From Paraflavitalea sp. CAU 1676 (GTDB lineage: Bacteria > Bacteroidota > Bacteroidia > Chitinophagales > Chitinophagaceae), in contig NZ_JARHUJ010000011.1 in assembly GCF_029223285.1 (NCBI RefSeq), forward strand, positions 305,688 through 369,687: DNA of 64,000 bases, given 5' to 3'. Positions within the stretch are counted from its first letter, which is position 1; every line of letters starts with the position of its first letter. Under the pieces are notes generated by a model. That model was not told the origin of the DNA. It ran no database searches and saw only the letters and a program-made list of their open reading frames with translations. Both the position numbers and the translations under genes were made by a program. Positions 26,533 through 35,184 of the stretch are shown here, in pieces.

Positions 26533-27462
26533 ATGAAACGTAGACAATTTATGCGTAATTCCCTGTTCACCGGCGCCTCATTAGCAACAGCTGCTGTAGC
26601 ACTTGGTAAGTCGGATGAAAGGGAGGATACCCTAACGAATGCTGAAAAAACATTTAATCTCGATTATGCCTTTCATGATGGCATGTTCAGAAACCACGCT
26701 GGCAATGATTTCATTGAACAAATAAAATTTGCCCATAGCATGGGCTTCCGGTCTATCGAAGACAATGGTATGATGGGCCGTACACCGGAAATGCAGAAGA
26801 AGATCGGCGAAACGCTGGCATCGTTGGGTATGCGTATGGGTGTTTTCGTGATCACATCCGACAACTGGCATTGGAAAACTTCCCTTACCACCGGCAAACA
26901 GGAGTTCATAGACCGCATGATCAAAGACTGTAAGGAAGCCGTGGAAGTGGCCAAACGTTGTGGCGCCAAATGGATGACGGTAGTACCGGGCAATTACGAA
27001 CGAAGTCTTTCGTTCGAATACCAAACTGCCAACGTCATCAACGCATTACGCAAGGCGAGCGCTATTCTCGAGCCACATGGACTGGTAATGGTACTGGAAG
27101 CATTGAGCGATAACCCCGACCTGTTCCTCCGCCACTCCGACCAAACCTATATGATCTGCCAGGCGGTAGGCAGTCCCAGTTGCAAATTCCTGTTCGACAT
27201 GTACCACATGCAACGCAATGAAGGCGATATTATCAATAATCTGAATAAATCATGGGATGAGATCGGGTACCTGCAGATCGGTGATAATCCCGGCCGCAAG
27301 GAACCCACTACCGGTGAAATGAACTATAAGAATATCTTCAAACATATTCACGCCAAAGGATTTAAGGGCATCCTCGGTATGGAGCATGGTAATGCCAAGC
27401 CCGGTAAAGAAGGAGAAACTGCCCTGATCAAGGCCTACCGCGAATCGGATAGTTTTCTGTAA
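26533..27462 (+). CDS. Tat-exported TIM-barrel isomerase (hydroxypyruvate isomerase-like)
   Basis: A 309-residue protein with Tat-like start MKRRQFMRNSLFTGASLATA. The body is an AP endonuclease 2/xylose isomerase-like TIM barrel: EQIKFAHSMGFRSIEDNG, WMTVVPGNYERS, VMVLEALSD, CKFLFDMYHMQRNEGD, YLQIGDNPGRKEPTTGEMNY with metal ligands Glu, Asp, His and Glu in the pattern of hydroxypyruvate isomerase (Hyi). Family role: interconversion of hydroxypyruvate and tartronate semialdehyde or related sugar isomerisation; the substrate here is uncertain. It is divergent from the SUMF1-like gene across 149 bp, and the three genes probably act on one sugar pathway. Confidence 0.86.
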   Translation: MKRRQFMRNSLFTGASLATAAVALGKSDEREDTLTNAEKTFNLDYAFHDGMFRNHAGNDFIEQIKFAHSMGFRSIEDNGMMGRTPEMQKKIGETLASLGMRMGVFVITSDNWHWKTSLTTGKQEFIDRMIKDCKEAVEVAKRCGAKWMTVVPGNYERSLSFEYQTANVINALRKASAILEPHGLVMVLEALSDNPDLFLRHSDQTYMICQAVGSPSCKFLFDMYHMQRNEGDIINNLNKSWDEIGYLQIGDNPGRKEPTTGEMNYKNIFKHIHAKGFKGILGMEHGNAKPGKEGETALIKAYRESDSFL

Positions 27463-27535
27463 AGCGCGGGCGCCAATGGCCTGAGTGCCAGGCGTTCATC
27501 ACTTTGCTTGCTTTACCTGCCTGCAACGATTTTTA

Positions 27536-27600
27536 AAGGTGTGCAATTTGCCGGAACGTTAAAGTCTTCTATGACCAGCGCCGGCAAAATTGCACACCTT
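27536..27600. promoter_or_regulatory. Long inverted repeat abutting a promoter element
   Basis: Left arm 27536-27554 reads AAGGTGTGCAATTTGCCGG; right arm 27581-27600 is its reverse complement with one extra base, and a 26-bp loop between. The right arm touches a TACTTTTG element (27600-27607). There is no T run, so it may be an operator or RNA structure rather than a simple terminator. Confidence 0.55.
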
Positions 27601-27607
27601 ACTTTTG
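27600..27607 (+). promoter_or_regulatory. TAnnTTTG -7 element for the LolA-like gene
   Basis: TACTTTTG, exact match, about 40 bp before the ATG at 27648. The -33 TTG is not clear. Confidence 0.45.
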
Positions 27608-27647
27608 TACCGGCTTCAGCAGTTGCTGTAGCCGTTAATCATTAGCA

Positions 27648-28352
27648 ATGAATATTTTTCGAAGCATGCTGGTATTGGCCAGCGCCTGTACCTTATCGAT
27701 CACGACCGCCCTTGCACAGGAAGCCGATGCCGTCATCAAAAAAGTAAAAGACAAACTGGCTACTGTAAAGGATTATCAGGCCGATGGTGTGATGAAGACC
27801 GATGTCTCGTTCATGAAGATCCCCGAATCGAAAGTGGTGATCTATTATAAAAATCCCGATAAGTTCAGGATCAAGAAAGCAGATGGTATTGCCATCGTGC
27901 CCAAAGGGGGCGCTAATATAAACCTGGGAGGCCTGTTCGCCAATGGGAACTATGCCGCCGTTGCCGCCGGCAAGAGCACGGTTGACAACACACCCGTCAG
28001 CATCATCAAATTACTGCCATCCGATGAAAAGAGCGATATCGTGGTAGCCACCCTGTACATCGACGAAAAGCAATCGCTGGTGCGGAAGGCCGTTATGACC
28101 ACCCGCAGCAATGGCACGTATGAAATGGAAATGACCTATAGCCAATATGCCAATTGGGGACTGCCCGATAAGGTCGTATTCAGTTTCAATACGAAGGATT
28201 ACAAACTACCCAAGGGCCTCGCCTTCGATTACGACACCGGAGAGAAACCCAAGCCTGCCAATAATACCGATAAGGAACAAAAGGGCAAACTGGAGATCAG
28301 CTATTCCAATTATGCGGTCAATAAGGGCCTGGCAGATAGTTTCTTCAAGTAA
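27648..28352 (+). CDS. Exported LolA-like outer membrane lipoprotein-sorting protein
   Basis: A 234-residue protein: signal peptide MNIFRSMLVLASACTLSITT with a cut after LAQ; then a beta-rich body with the LolA/LolB-type pattern (VIKKVKDKLATVKDYQADG, VVIYYKNPDKFRIK, YEMEMTYSQYANWGLPDKVV). In Bacteroidota many LolA-fold periplasmic proteins of this type carry lipoproteins or sense lipids, and some lie beside regulators. The role here is unknown. It is a single gene with its own promoter element and a strong terminator on the far side. Confidence 0.8.
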   Translation: MNIFRSMLVLASACTLSITTALAQEADAVIKKVKDKLATVKDYQADGVMKTDVSFMKIPESKVVIYYKNPDKFRIKKADGIAIVPKGGANINLGGLFANGNYAAVAAGKSTVDNTPVSIIKLLPSDEKSDIVVATLYIDEKQSLVRKAVMTTRSNGTYEMEMTYSQYANWGLPDKVVFSFNTKDYKLPKGLAFDYDTGEKPKPANNTDKEQKGKLEISYSNYAVNKGLADSFFK

Positions 28353-28450
28353 TCGTTACCCCTTTAGCCCAGGGCTGTTACCGCAATTGCTGAAAAAAGC
28401 ACGTGGATCGAAGTGGAAGCAACCAAAGCGAAAAACTACCTACCGAACTA

Positions 28451-28486
28451 AAAAAGCCGGCAGTGATCGATCACTGCCGGCTTTTT
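28451..28486. terminator. Perfect 36-bp palindromic bidirectional terminator
   Basis: The two 18-base halves (28451-28468 and 28469-28486) are exact reverse complements with no loop. It begins AAAAAGCCGG and ends CCGGCTTTTT. It lies between the convergent LolA-like gene and pdxA. Confidence 0.95.
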
Positions 28487-28507
28487 CTATGATGATTTTA
28501 TCATTTT

Positions 28508-29608
28508 TTATTCGTCGGTCTCTTCCATATCGATCTTCTCATCAACCGCATTGGCCAGAATCACGGACGTCATTTTCTTCAGCGGGTTCTTACGGTATTC
28601 CGCATAACCATTGCGCTGGTTGATGATGTCGATGCACTCATAGATCGCGGTGAGGAAGGATGAATGATCGGCCTTGTTCTTACCGGCAATGTCGAAAGCG
28701 GTACCGTGGTCGGGAGAAGTGCGGATACCCGGCAGGCCGGCAGTATAGTTTACACCTTCGCCAAGCGCCAGTGATTTGAAGGGGATAAGCCCCTGATCGT
28801 GGTACATGGCCAGTACCGCATCGAATTTCGTATAGTGCTGACGGGCAAAGAATGCATCGGCGCTATAAGGTCCCATCACCAGCATATTCCGTTTGGCTTC
28901 TTTGATCGCTGGCTTGATGATCTCTTCTTCCTCCTTACCAATAAGGCCTTCATCACCGGCATGGGGATTGAGGCCTAGTACGGCGATCTTCGGTTTATCG
29001 ATGCCGAAGTCCTTGATCAGGGACTGATTAAGGATATTGAGTTTGGAAAGGATCCTTTCGCGGGTAATGAACTGAGCAGCTTCGCGCAGCGGAACGTGTT
29101 CCGTAACAAGGCCCACCCGGAAATTCTCTGCTACCATCAGCATCACTACGTCCTGTACGCCGTACACGCTCTTTAAATAAGGCGTATGGCCGGTGAAGTT
29201 GAACTCGGCCGATTGGGTGTTCTTTTTATGAATAGGCGCTGTTACCAACCCCTGGATCTTTCCTTCTTTAAGGGCTTGCACCGCTGTAGTGAGCGATCGG
29301 ATCGCATATTTACCGGCTGTTTCGGAAAGCTGACCGGGTGTAATGCCTACCTCTTCTTCCCAGCAGTTGAATATATTAACCTGCTTGGGCGTAATACGGT
29401 TCAGCTCTTTTATGCTTTGGTAGTTGAGATTGAGATCGGGTAAACCCTTCCGGTAAAAGTTGATCACTTTATTGGAAGCGAATATAATGGGCGTGCACAG
29501 TTCAAGGATACGGTGGTCGGAGAAGGTTTTAATGATCAACTCGGTACCAATACCATTCAGGTCGCCAATCGTGATGCCTATTACCGGCTTTTGTTGCGGT
29601 GCATTCAT
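28508..29608 (-). CDS. pdxA: 4-hydroxythreonine-4-phosphate dehydrogenase
   Basis: A 366-residue PdxA, near normal length, opening MNAPQQKPVIGITIGDLNGI. Recognisable are GDLNGIG near the start, the zinc ligands in TGHTPYLKS and YHDQGLIPFK, the loop VTEHVPLREAAQFI, NPHAGDEGLIG and ITTSP-type GIRTSPDHGTAFDIAGK. It oxidises 4-phosphohydroxy-threonine with NAD in the deoxyxylulose-phosphate-independent branch of pyridoxal phosphate synthesis. Divergent from rsmA with a 78-bp shared region, a neighbour pair also common elsewhere in this phylum. Confidence 0.97.
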   Translation of the reverse strand: MNAPQQKPVIGITIGDLNGIGTELIIKTFSDHRILELCTPIIFASNKVINFYRKGLPDLNLNYQSIKELNRITPKQVNIFNCWEEEVGITPGQLSETAGKYAIRSLTTAVQALKEGKIQGLVTAPIHKKNTQSAEFNFTGHTPYLKSVYGVQDVVMLMVAENFRVGLVTEHVPLREAAQFITRERILSKLNILNQSLIKDFGIDKPKIAVLGLNPHAGDEGLIGKEEEEIIKPAIKEAKRNMLVMGPYSADAFFARQHYTKFDAVLAMYHDQGLIPFKSLALGEGVNYTAGLPGIRTSPDHGTAFDIAGKNKADHSSFLTAIYECIDIINQRNGYAEYRKNPLKKMTSVILANAVDEKIDMEETDE

Positions 29609-29674
29609 AGTTCTTTATTCTGGGTGGCTAAAGTACGAATAATTATGCCGCCTGCGCAACTCGATTCCCCACCG

Positions 29675-29682
29675 TACCTTTG
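29675..29682 (+). promoter_or_regulatory. TAnnTTTG -7 element almost at the rsmA start codon
   Basis: TACCTTTG, exact match, ends 4 bp before the ATG at 29687. With the usual start-site distance, the RNA would begin at or next to the A of the ATG, so a leaderless message is possible. No TTG lies 20 bp upstream. Confidence 0.5.
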
Positions 29683-29686
29683 CCCC

Positions 29687-30442
29687 ATGTACACGCTAAA
29701 GAAATCGCTGGGTCAGCATTTTTTGAAGGATGAGAAAATCAGTCGCAGGATCGTGGAGGTACTGCGGGAGCGACCGTTTCAGCAATTGCTGGAGGTGGGG
29801 CCTGGTGGCGGAGCGCTTACCAAGTACCTGATAGGGCTGGAAGGGATCGACTTCAAATGTGTGGAGCTGGATGATGAAAAGGTAAACTGGTTGCAACAGC
29901 AGTATCCCGTGCTGCAGGGCAAGATCATTCACCAGAGTATCCTCGATATCGATGCGCCGTTCGAAGGTCGCTTTACGGTAGTGGGGAACTTCCCCTACAA
30001 TATCTCCTCTCAGATATTATTCAAAATGCTTGACTGGAAGAACCAGGTGGAATCCATGACAGGTATGTTTCAGAAAGAGGTAGCCCAGCGGGTAGCCGCC
30101 CGGGAAGGGTCAAAAGTATACGGCGTTACCAGCGTACTGGTGCAAGCTTTTTTTACCGTAGAATACCTTTTTGAAGTGGATGAGGATGCATTCAATCCAC
30201 CGCCCAAGGTGAAAAGTGCGGTCATCCGCCTGGTGCCACTGACGGAGCCGGTGCCCATGAAAAGTGAAAAAGCCCTGTTCAACCTGGTGAAAACTGCCTT
30301 CAACCAGCGCCGGAAGACTTTACGCAATGCTGTTAAAGGCCTGTTTTCGGCCGATGAGCTGCAGGATGAGATCTTTAATAAACGGGCTGAGCAGTTGAAG
30401 GTGCAGGACTTTGCCGCCCTGACCTTCAGAATGAATTACTAG
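29687..30442 (+). CDS. rsmA: 16S rRNA dimethyladenosine transferase
   Basis: The true start is ATG 29687 (MYTLKKSLGQHFLKDEKISR), 251 residues. Motif LLEVGPGGGALTKYL binds SAM, NFPYNISSQILF is the catalytic NxPY of KsgA/RsmA, and the C-terminal helical domain ends in NQRRKTLRNAVKGLF. It dimethylates A1518 and A1519 of 16S rRNA late in small-subunit assembly. The gene faces pdxA across a short region and meets the GNAT gene head-on with only 8 bp between stop codons and no terminator visible. Confidence 0.97.
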   Translation: MYTLKKSLGQHFLKDEKISRRIVEVLRERPFQQLLEVGPGGGALTKYLIGLEGIDFKCVELDDEKVNWLQQQYPVLQGKIIHQSILDIDAPFEGRFTVVGNFPYNISSQILFKMLDWKNQVESMTGMFQKEVAQRVAAREGSKVYGVTSVLVQAFFTVEYLFEVDEDAFNPPPKVKSAVIRLVPLTEPVPMKSEKALFNLVKTAFNQRRKTLRNAVKGLFSADELQDEIFNKRAEQLKVQDFAALTFRMNY

Positions 30443-30450
30443 TGGCCCCC

Positions 30451-30879
30451 TTACAGGCTCTTCTCCATTATATAATGTGGAATGGAAACTTCTTCAAACT
30501 GATCGCCGCTTACCCGGTAGCCTAGTTTTTCATAAAAACCCACGGCCGTTTGACGGGCATGCATGGTCATTTTCCGGAAACCGCGGTCGCGGGCGATGTT
30601 TTCGGCAAACTGCATCAGGGCACGGCCGATACCTTTACCCTGCAGGTTGTTCAATACCGCCATCTGGCGTAACCGAACGGTAGCCGGGTCGAGGGTGATG
30701 AGCATGCAGCAGCCCAGCATTTTATCTTCTTCGAATGCTGCAATCAGTATTTCTTCTTTCTCTTTTTCCAGTTCTTCCGGGGTAAAGCTAAGGCCAAGCG
30801 GTTTGCGTAGGATATCATTCCGCAATTGAACCATTTGCTGGTATTCTTTCGTACCGTGATCAATGATTTTGAGAGCCAT
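30451..30879 (-). CDS. GNAT-family N-acetyltransferase
   Basis: A 142-residue single-domain GNAT: EILIAAFEEDKMLGCCMLI, then RLRQMAVLNNLQGKGIGRAL with the acetyl-CoA binding R/Q-x-x-G-x-G/A pattern, and MTMHARQTAVGFYEKLGYRVSG as the C-terminal strand with the FYEKLGY motif. It transfers an acetyl group from acetyl-CoA to an amine; the target is unknown. It is convergent to rsmA. Confidence 0.92.
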   Translation of the reverse strand: MALKIIDHGTKEYQQMVQLRNDILRKPLGLSFTPEELEKEKEEILIAAFEEDKMLGCCMLITLDPATVRLRQMAVLNNLQGKGIGRALMQFAENIARDRGFRKMTMHARQTAVGFYEKLGYRVSGDQFEEVSIPHYIMEKSL

Positions 30880-31169
30880 GCACGCGTTTTTGAGTGGTGT
30901 TTCGCCTGCTGCAATATAGTGATTTACCCTTTAACCGGAAGTGTCATATATTAAAAATTAAACTGATAAAAGGTTCCGGAGGGCCGGTGAAGCGTCAATT
31001 ATGCCAACCCGTTTTGACTGAATACCCCGGGATGGCTGCTGGTGATCGCATCAACATGCTTAATATATATTACAGGCGGGCATCGAATTTGCCGGAATTG
31101 CTGCCGGATAGTACTACAATTCATTGAAACTAAAAAATATCTGCGCCACAATTAAAAACCAGTGATTTA
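30880..31169. other. Intergenic region between the GNAT gene and acpP
   Basis: Roughly 290 bp with no credible gene. It separates divergent transcripts and should hold the GNAT promoter on the left. I see no strong repeat or hairpin. Confidence 0.4.
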
Positions 31170-31198
31170 TTGTCATTATGCCAAAATCTATATTTTTG
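31170..31198 (+). promoter_or_regulatory. Promoter of acpP
   Basis: TTG (31170-31172), 18-bp spacer, then TATTTTTG (31191-31198), an exact TAnnTTTG. The ATG is at 31223, so a leader of about 20 nt is predicted. Confidence 0.6.
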
Positions 31199-31222
31199 CA
31201 GCCGTAACTAAACTTTACAAAA

Positions 31223-31459
31223 ATGTCAGACATTGCAACCAGAGTAAAAAAGATCATAGTTGACAAGTTAGGTGTCGAAGAAGCAGAGGTTACCAATGAG
31301 GCTTCTTTCACCAATGATTTGGGTGCCGATTCACTGGACACCGTAGAACTGATCATGGAGTTTGAAAAGGAATTCAACATTTCAATTCCAGATGAGCAAG
31401 CTGAAACCATCACGACTGTTGGTCAGGCTATTGCTTACTTAGAAGAGCATGCAAAGTAA
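31223..31459 (+). CDS. acpP: Acyl carrier protein
   Basis: The 78-residue protein, the normal ACP length, opens [20 protein letters not shown] and has the phosphopantetheine site [10 protein letters not shown] with Ser37, then helix III and the final [11 protein letters not shown]. It carries acyl chains through fatty acid synthesis. It lies 103 bp before fabF, with a hairpin in between; rnc follows on, a gene order (acpP-fabF-rnc) common in many bacteria. Confidence 0.98.
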   Translation: MSDIATRVKKIIVDKLGVEEAEVTNEASFTNDLGADSLDTVELIMEFEKEFNISIPDEQAETITTVGQAIAYLEEHAK

Positions 31460-31488
31460 TCTGAACACTAGTTCAGGTGTAATAAATT

Positions 31489-31530
31489 AAATCCGCCCTT
31501 CGATAGCTATGTACGCCCGAAGGCGGATTT
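31489..31530. terminator. Hairpin between acpP and fabF
   Basis: Thirteen paired bases, AAATCCGCC-CTTCG against CGAAG-GCGGATTT, with one bulge and a 15-nt loop. It ends about 33 bp before the fabF ATG. The following T tract is weak, so partial termination or mRNA-end stabilisation would fit better than full termination. Confidence 0.6.
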
Positions 31531-31562
31531 GTTACTTAAAAAAACTTCCGGACAAGAATCCT

Positions 31563-32810
31563 ATGCACTTAAAACGCGTTGTTGTAACAGGTATTGGCGC
31601 TTTAACTCCTATTGGAAATAACTTACAAGACTATTGGAACGGTCTTCTTAATGGTGTTTCCGGTGCGGATAATATTACTTTATTTGATGCATCGAAGTTC
31701 AAGACCCGTTTTGCCTGCGAGTTAAAGGGGTTCGATCCTTTACAATACCTCGATAAAAAAGAAGCCCGGAAGCTTGACCGTTTTACACAGATCGCACTTG
31801 CCTCCAGCGATCAGGCTGTAGCCGATTCAGGCATCAACAAAGAGACCATGAATCCCGATCGTATCGGGGTAGTTTTTGCCAGTGGTATCGGCGGCCTTAT
31901 AACTTTCCAGGAAGAAGTAATAAACTTTGCCAAAGGAGACGGTACACCCCGTTTCAATCCATTCTTCATTCCCAAGATGATCCTCGACATTGCTGCTGGT
32001 CATATTTCCATGCGGCATGGCTTCAGGGGCCCCAACTTTGCGGTTGTGAGCGCCTGTGCCTCCTCGACCAACGCGATCATGGAAGCCTTCAACCTCATTC
32101 GCCTCGGGAAAGCCGACATTATTATGGCCGGTGGTTCGGAAGCGGTGATCAGCGAAGCTGGTGTAGGCGGATTCAATGCCATGAAAGCAATGAGTGAGCG
32201 CAACGACGATCCCAAAACTGCCAGTCGTCCTTACGACAAGGACCGTGATGGTTTTATTATGGGAGAAGCGGCGGGAGCGATCATCCTGGAAGAACTGGAA
32301 CATGCCCTTGCCCGTGGAGCAAAGATCTATGGTGAGATCGCCGGTTGCGGCGCCACTGCAGATGCCCACCACGTTACAGCCCCCCACCCCGAAGGATTGG
32401 GCGCTAAAAATGTGATGCTCTCGGCACTTGACGACGCCGGTATGAAACCTGAAGACATCGATTATATCAACACACACGGTACTTCTACCCCATTGGGAGA
32501 TATTGCCGAAGTGAAGGCAATCGTCGATGTGTTTGGTGAACATGCCTATAACATTAACATTAGCTCCACCAAGTCCATGACCGGCCACTGCCTCGGAGCA
32601 GCCGGTGTGGTAGAAGCCATCGCCTGTATCATGGCCGTTCAGCATGATATGGTACCTCCTACGATTAACCACTTCACAGACGATCCCGAGCTTGATCCTC
32701 GTCTTAATTTTACCTTTGAAAAACCTCAGAAGAAAGTTGTGCGCGCTGCCTTGAGTAATACGTTTGGCTTTGGCGGTCACAATGCCTGTGTGATCATAAA
32801 GAAGTACTAA
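31563..32810 (+). CDS. fabF: Beta-ketoacyl-ACP synthase II
   Basis: I take ATG 31563 (MHLKRVVVTGIGALTPIGNN); the open frame upstream crosses the hairpin. A 415-residue thiolase-fold condensing enzyme with active-site Cys165 in VVSACASSTNAI, first histidine in NTHGTSTPLGD, second in SMTGHCLGAAG, and the lysine region further on. It condenses malonyl-ACP with acyl-ACP during fatty acid elongation, with a part in temperature control of chain saturation in some species. It sits between acpP and rnc on the same strand. Confidence 0.97.
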   Translation: MHLKRVVVTGIGALTPIGNNLQDYWNGLLNGVSGADNITLFDASKFKTRFACELKGFDPLQYLDKKEARKLDRFTQIALASSDQAVADSGINKETMNPDRIGVVFASGIGGLITFQEEVINFAKGDGTPRFNPFFIPKMILDIAAGHISMRHGFRGPNFAVVSACASSTNAIMEAFNLIRLGKADIIMAGGSEAVISEAGVGGFNAMKAMSERNDDPKTASRPYDKDRDGFIMGEAAGAIILEELEHALARGAKIYGEIAGCGATADAHHVTAPHPEGLGAKNVMLSALDDAGMKPEDIDYINTHGTSTPLGDIAEVKAIVDVFGEHAYNINISSTKSMTGHCLGAAGVVEAIACIMAVQHDMVPPTINHFTDDPELDPRLNFTFEKPQKKVVRAALSNTFGFGGHNACVIIKKY

Positions 32811-32930
32811 AAAAGCAAGCTGCATAATTTTTCACTAACCTTGTTCGTTGTTTGGTATCTTAGTACCGAACCGTAAGCCCTTACCTATATTGATTTTTTG
32901 GCTTAATGAAAAAATTGTAGCTTAACTATT

Positions 32931-33662
32931 GTGGGAATCCTGGACCGATTTATAGGCAAGGAAAGCAATCTTGCTTTCAAGAAGAATCTCCGTAATGTAC
33001 TGGGTTTTGCACCCGGCAAGACCGCTTTATACCAGGCCGCGCTGACCCACCGCTCTGTACGTGACAGTGCAGACGAAAACAATGAACGCCTCGAATACCT
33101 CGGTGATGCCATTCTCAGCGGCATCGTAGCCGATTTCCTTTTCAAGAAATATCCCTATAAAGAAGAAGGCTTTCTCACCGAAATGCGGAGCAAGATGGTA
33201 AACCGCAACAAGCTCAACGAGATTGCCATTAAGATGGGATTAAAAAAGATCACCTTCTACAATAAGTTCGACAATTCCCTAAAGATGAGCCAGATCTTCG
33301 GCAACACGCTCGAAGCCGTGGTTGGCGCCATCTATCTCGACAAGGGATTTGTGAAGACCAAGAAGTGGGTACTGGAATGCATCATCATTCCGCACCTGTA
33401 TATGGAAGACCTCGAAGCCCTCGAGATCAATCACAAGAACAAGCTCTATGGGTGGGCCAACAAGAATGGCAAAAACCTGGAGTTTGAAACCCTCGATGAG
33501 CGCATTGAAGGTGGTCGCCGCCTCTTCACCATCGGTGCTGTGGTAGATGGCGCCCTGCTGGCAGAAGGCAAAGCCTATAATAAGAAAGACGCCAGCCAGA
33601 TCGCTGCCGCCATTGCCATCGACAAACTCGGCCTCAATAAAGTAGAAGGGGAAGAGGATTAA
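32931..33662 (+). CDS. rnc: Ribonuclease III
   Basis: A 243-residue protein from a GTG start at 32931 (MGILDRFIGKESNLAFKKNL). The nuclease domain has the signature ERLEYLGDAIL with its catalytic acidic residues, TEMRSKMVNRNKLNEIA, and GNTLEAVVGAIYLDKGF. The C-terminal dsRNA-binding domain (about 170-240) ends AEGKAYNKKDASQIAAAIAID. It cuts double-stranded RNA in rRNA and mRNA processing. It follows fabF by 120 bp on the same strand. Confidence 0.97.
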   Translation: MGILDRFIGKESNLAFKKNLRNVLGFAPGKTALYQAALTHRSVRDSADENNERLEYLGDAILSGIVADFLFKKYPYKEEGFLTEMRSKMVNRNKLNEIAIKMGLKKITFYNKFDNSLKMSQIFGNTLEAVVGAIYLDKGFVKTKKWVLECIIIPHLYMEDLEALEINHKNKLYGWANKNGKNLEFETLDERIEGGRRLFTIGAVVDGALLAEGKAYNKKDASQIAAAIAIDKLGLNKVEGEED

Positions 33663-33738
33663 TATTTCCACCCTCACGGTCCTCCACCTCCACCGTCAAT
33701 CCTTCAGTGCAACACTGCTCTCCCGCAGTTCAGCAGTT

Positions 33739-34965
33739 TTATTTACTGTAAGTAACCCTGTAGATCACTCCCTGTTTATCGTCGCTGATAAGCAAAGCGC
33801 CGTCTGCCGCCACTTCTACGTCCACCGGCCGGCCGATCACGTCTTTTTCACTGGTGCCCGGCAACCAGCCCGTGGCAAACTCCTCAAACTTCGCGGCCTT
33901 ATTGCCGTCGAGGGTAACCGTCATCACCCGGTAGCCTGCAGGAATCTTTCGGTTCCAGCTGCCGTGTTGAGCGATGAAGATCCTGTTCCTGTATTCGGCA
34001 GGGAACATGCCGGCCGTATAGAAACGCATGCCCAGCGCCGCCACGTGAGGCCCCATCTTCTGTACCGGCGGCGTATAATCGGCACAGTTCTTTCCTTTGC
34101 CAAATTCGGGGTCGAGGTCGGTGCCCTGGTGACAATAGGGAAAGCCGAAATGCATATCCTTGTTGGGTGCATGGTTGAGCTCGTCTTCGGGAATATCGTC
34201 GCCCATATTGTCGCGCCCATTATCGGTAAACCAAAGCTCCTTCGTATCCGGATGCCAGGCGAAGCCCACGGTATTGCGTATCCCTTTGGCGAAAATTTCC
34301 AGGCCACTGCCATCGGGATTGAGGCGGGTAATAGAGGCAAACACAGGATCTTTTTCCTCGCATACATTGCAGGGGGCACCAACGGGCACGTATAACTTAC
34401 CGTCGGGGCCAAAGGCGATGAATTTCCATCCGTGGTGCGATTTATCGGGATATTTATCATACACCACCGCCGGCGACGGCGGGTTGGCCAGCTGACTTTC
34501 GATGTTGTCGAAGCGGATGATGCGGCTCATTTCTGCCACATACAGGCTGCCTTCGCGAAAGGCAACGCCGTTGGGCATCGTGAGGTTTTTCGCAACGGTG
34601 TACACGGTATCGGCACGGCCGTTCCGATCGGTATCTACCACAGCATATACACTATTATCGTCTTTATTACCCACGAAGAGTGTACCCTGGCTACCCCAGC
34701 ACATACTGCGTGCGTTGGGCACTACTGCATAGACCGATAGTTTAAAGCCGGGCGGTAATTTGATCTTATCCAGCTGGTATTTGGAATACAGTGAATCCGC
34801 TTCTGCTGGTGTGCCCGGCACCTTCGGCTTGTCGGAGGAGCAGGCGGCCAACACCAATGCAGGTAGCAACCAGTAACACTTGCGCAGGCAGGCAGGTACC
34901 GGGGTGATAGATTTTCTGAAAGAGGGGAAAGTTAACCTGGGAAATAACCGGGCAAAGCTGTTCAT
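33739..34965 (-). CDS. Lipoprotein of the glucose/sorbosone dehydrogenase (PQQ-type propeller) family
   Basis: I take ATG 34965; the N-terminus leads into WLLPALVLAACSSDKP with a lipobox, so the protein is likely anchored in a membrane. About 408 residues. The six-bladed propeller has KLPPGFKLSVYA, LFVGNKDDNSVYAV, NGVAFREGSLYVAE, HHGWKFIAFGPDGKLYV, GIRNTVGFAWHPDTKELWF, DNGRDNMGDDIPEDELN and WLPGTSEKDVIGRPVDVEVA, all typical of soluble PQQ-sugar or L-sorbosone dehydrogenase-like proteins. Calcium and PQQ may be cofactors. There is a CxxC but no haem motif. The substrate is not certain. Confidence 0.9.
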   Translation of the reverse strand: MNSFARLFPRLTFPSFRKSITPVPACLRKCYWLLPALVLAACSSDKPKVPGTPAEADSLYSKYQLDKIKLPPGFKLSVYAVVPNARSMCWGSQGTLFVGNKDDNSVYAVVDTDRNGRADTVYTVAKNLTMPNGVAFREGSLYVAEMSRIIRFDNIESQLANPPSPAVVYDKYPDKSHHGWKFIAFGPDGKLYVPVGAPCNVCEEKDPVFASITRLNPDGSGLEIFAKGIRNTVGFAWHPDTKELWFTDNGRDNMGDDIPEDELNHAPNKDMHFGFPYCHQGTDLDPEFGKGKNCADYTPPVQKMGPHVAALGMRFYTAGMFPAEYRNRIFIAQHGSWNRKIPAGYRVMTVTLDGNKAAKFEEFATGWLPGTSEKDVIGRPVDVEVAADGALLISDDKQGVIYRVTYSK

Positions 34966-35184
34966 ATGGCAGGTTTTAGCTGATAAATCAATGCAAAAAC
35001 CGTTGCAATTCTGAAGCCAGCAGTTTTTTAATGCGTATTTAATAAAATAATCGGGCATTGGCTAATCCCTTGATAATCTGCTTTCGTAAGTATTCCTTAC
35101 AACCGGCATTTGCCGGAGGGGATTTGCTTGTATTTTATCAGGCACCGTAAGGATTCCTCATCACACCACACTCAAACAGGAACT

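Noticed and set aside
31827..32825. 332-residue open frame on the minus strand
   Set aside because: Antisense to fabF, which is certain by motif.
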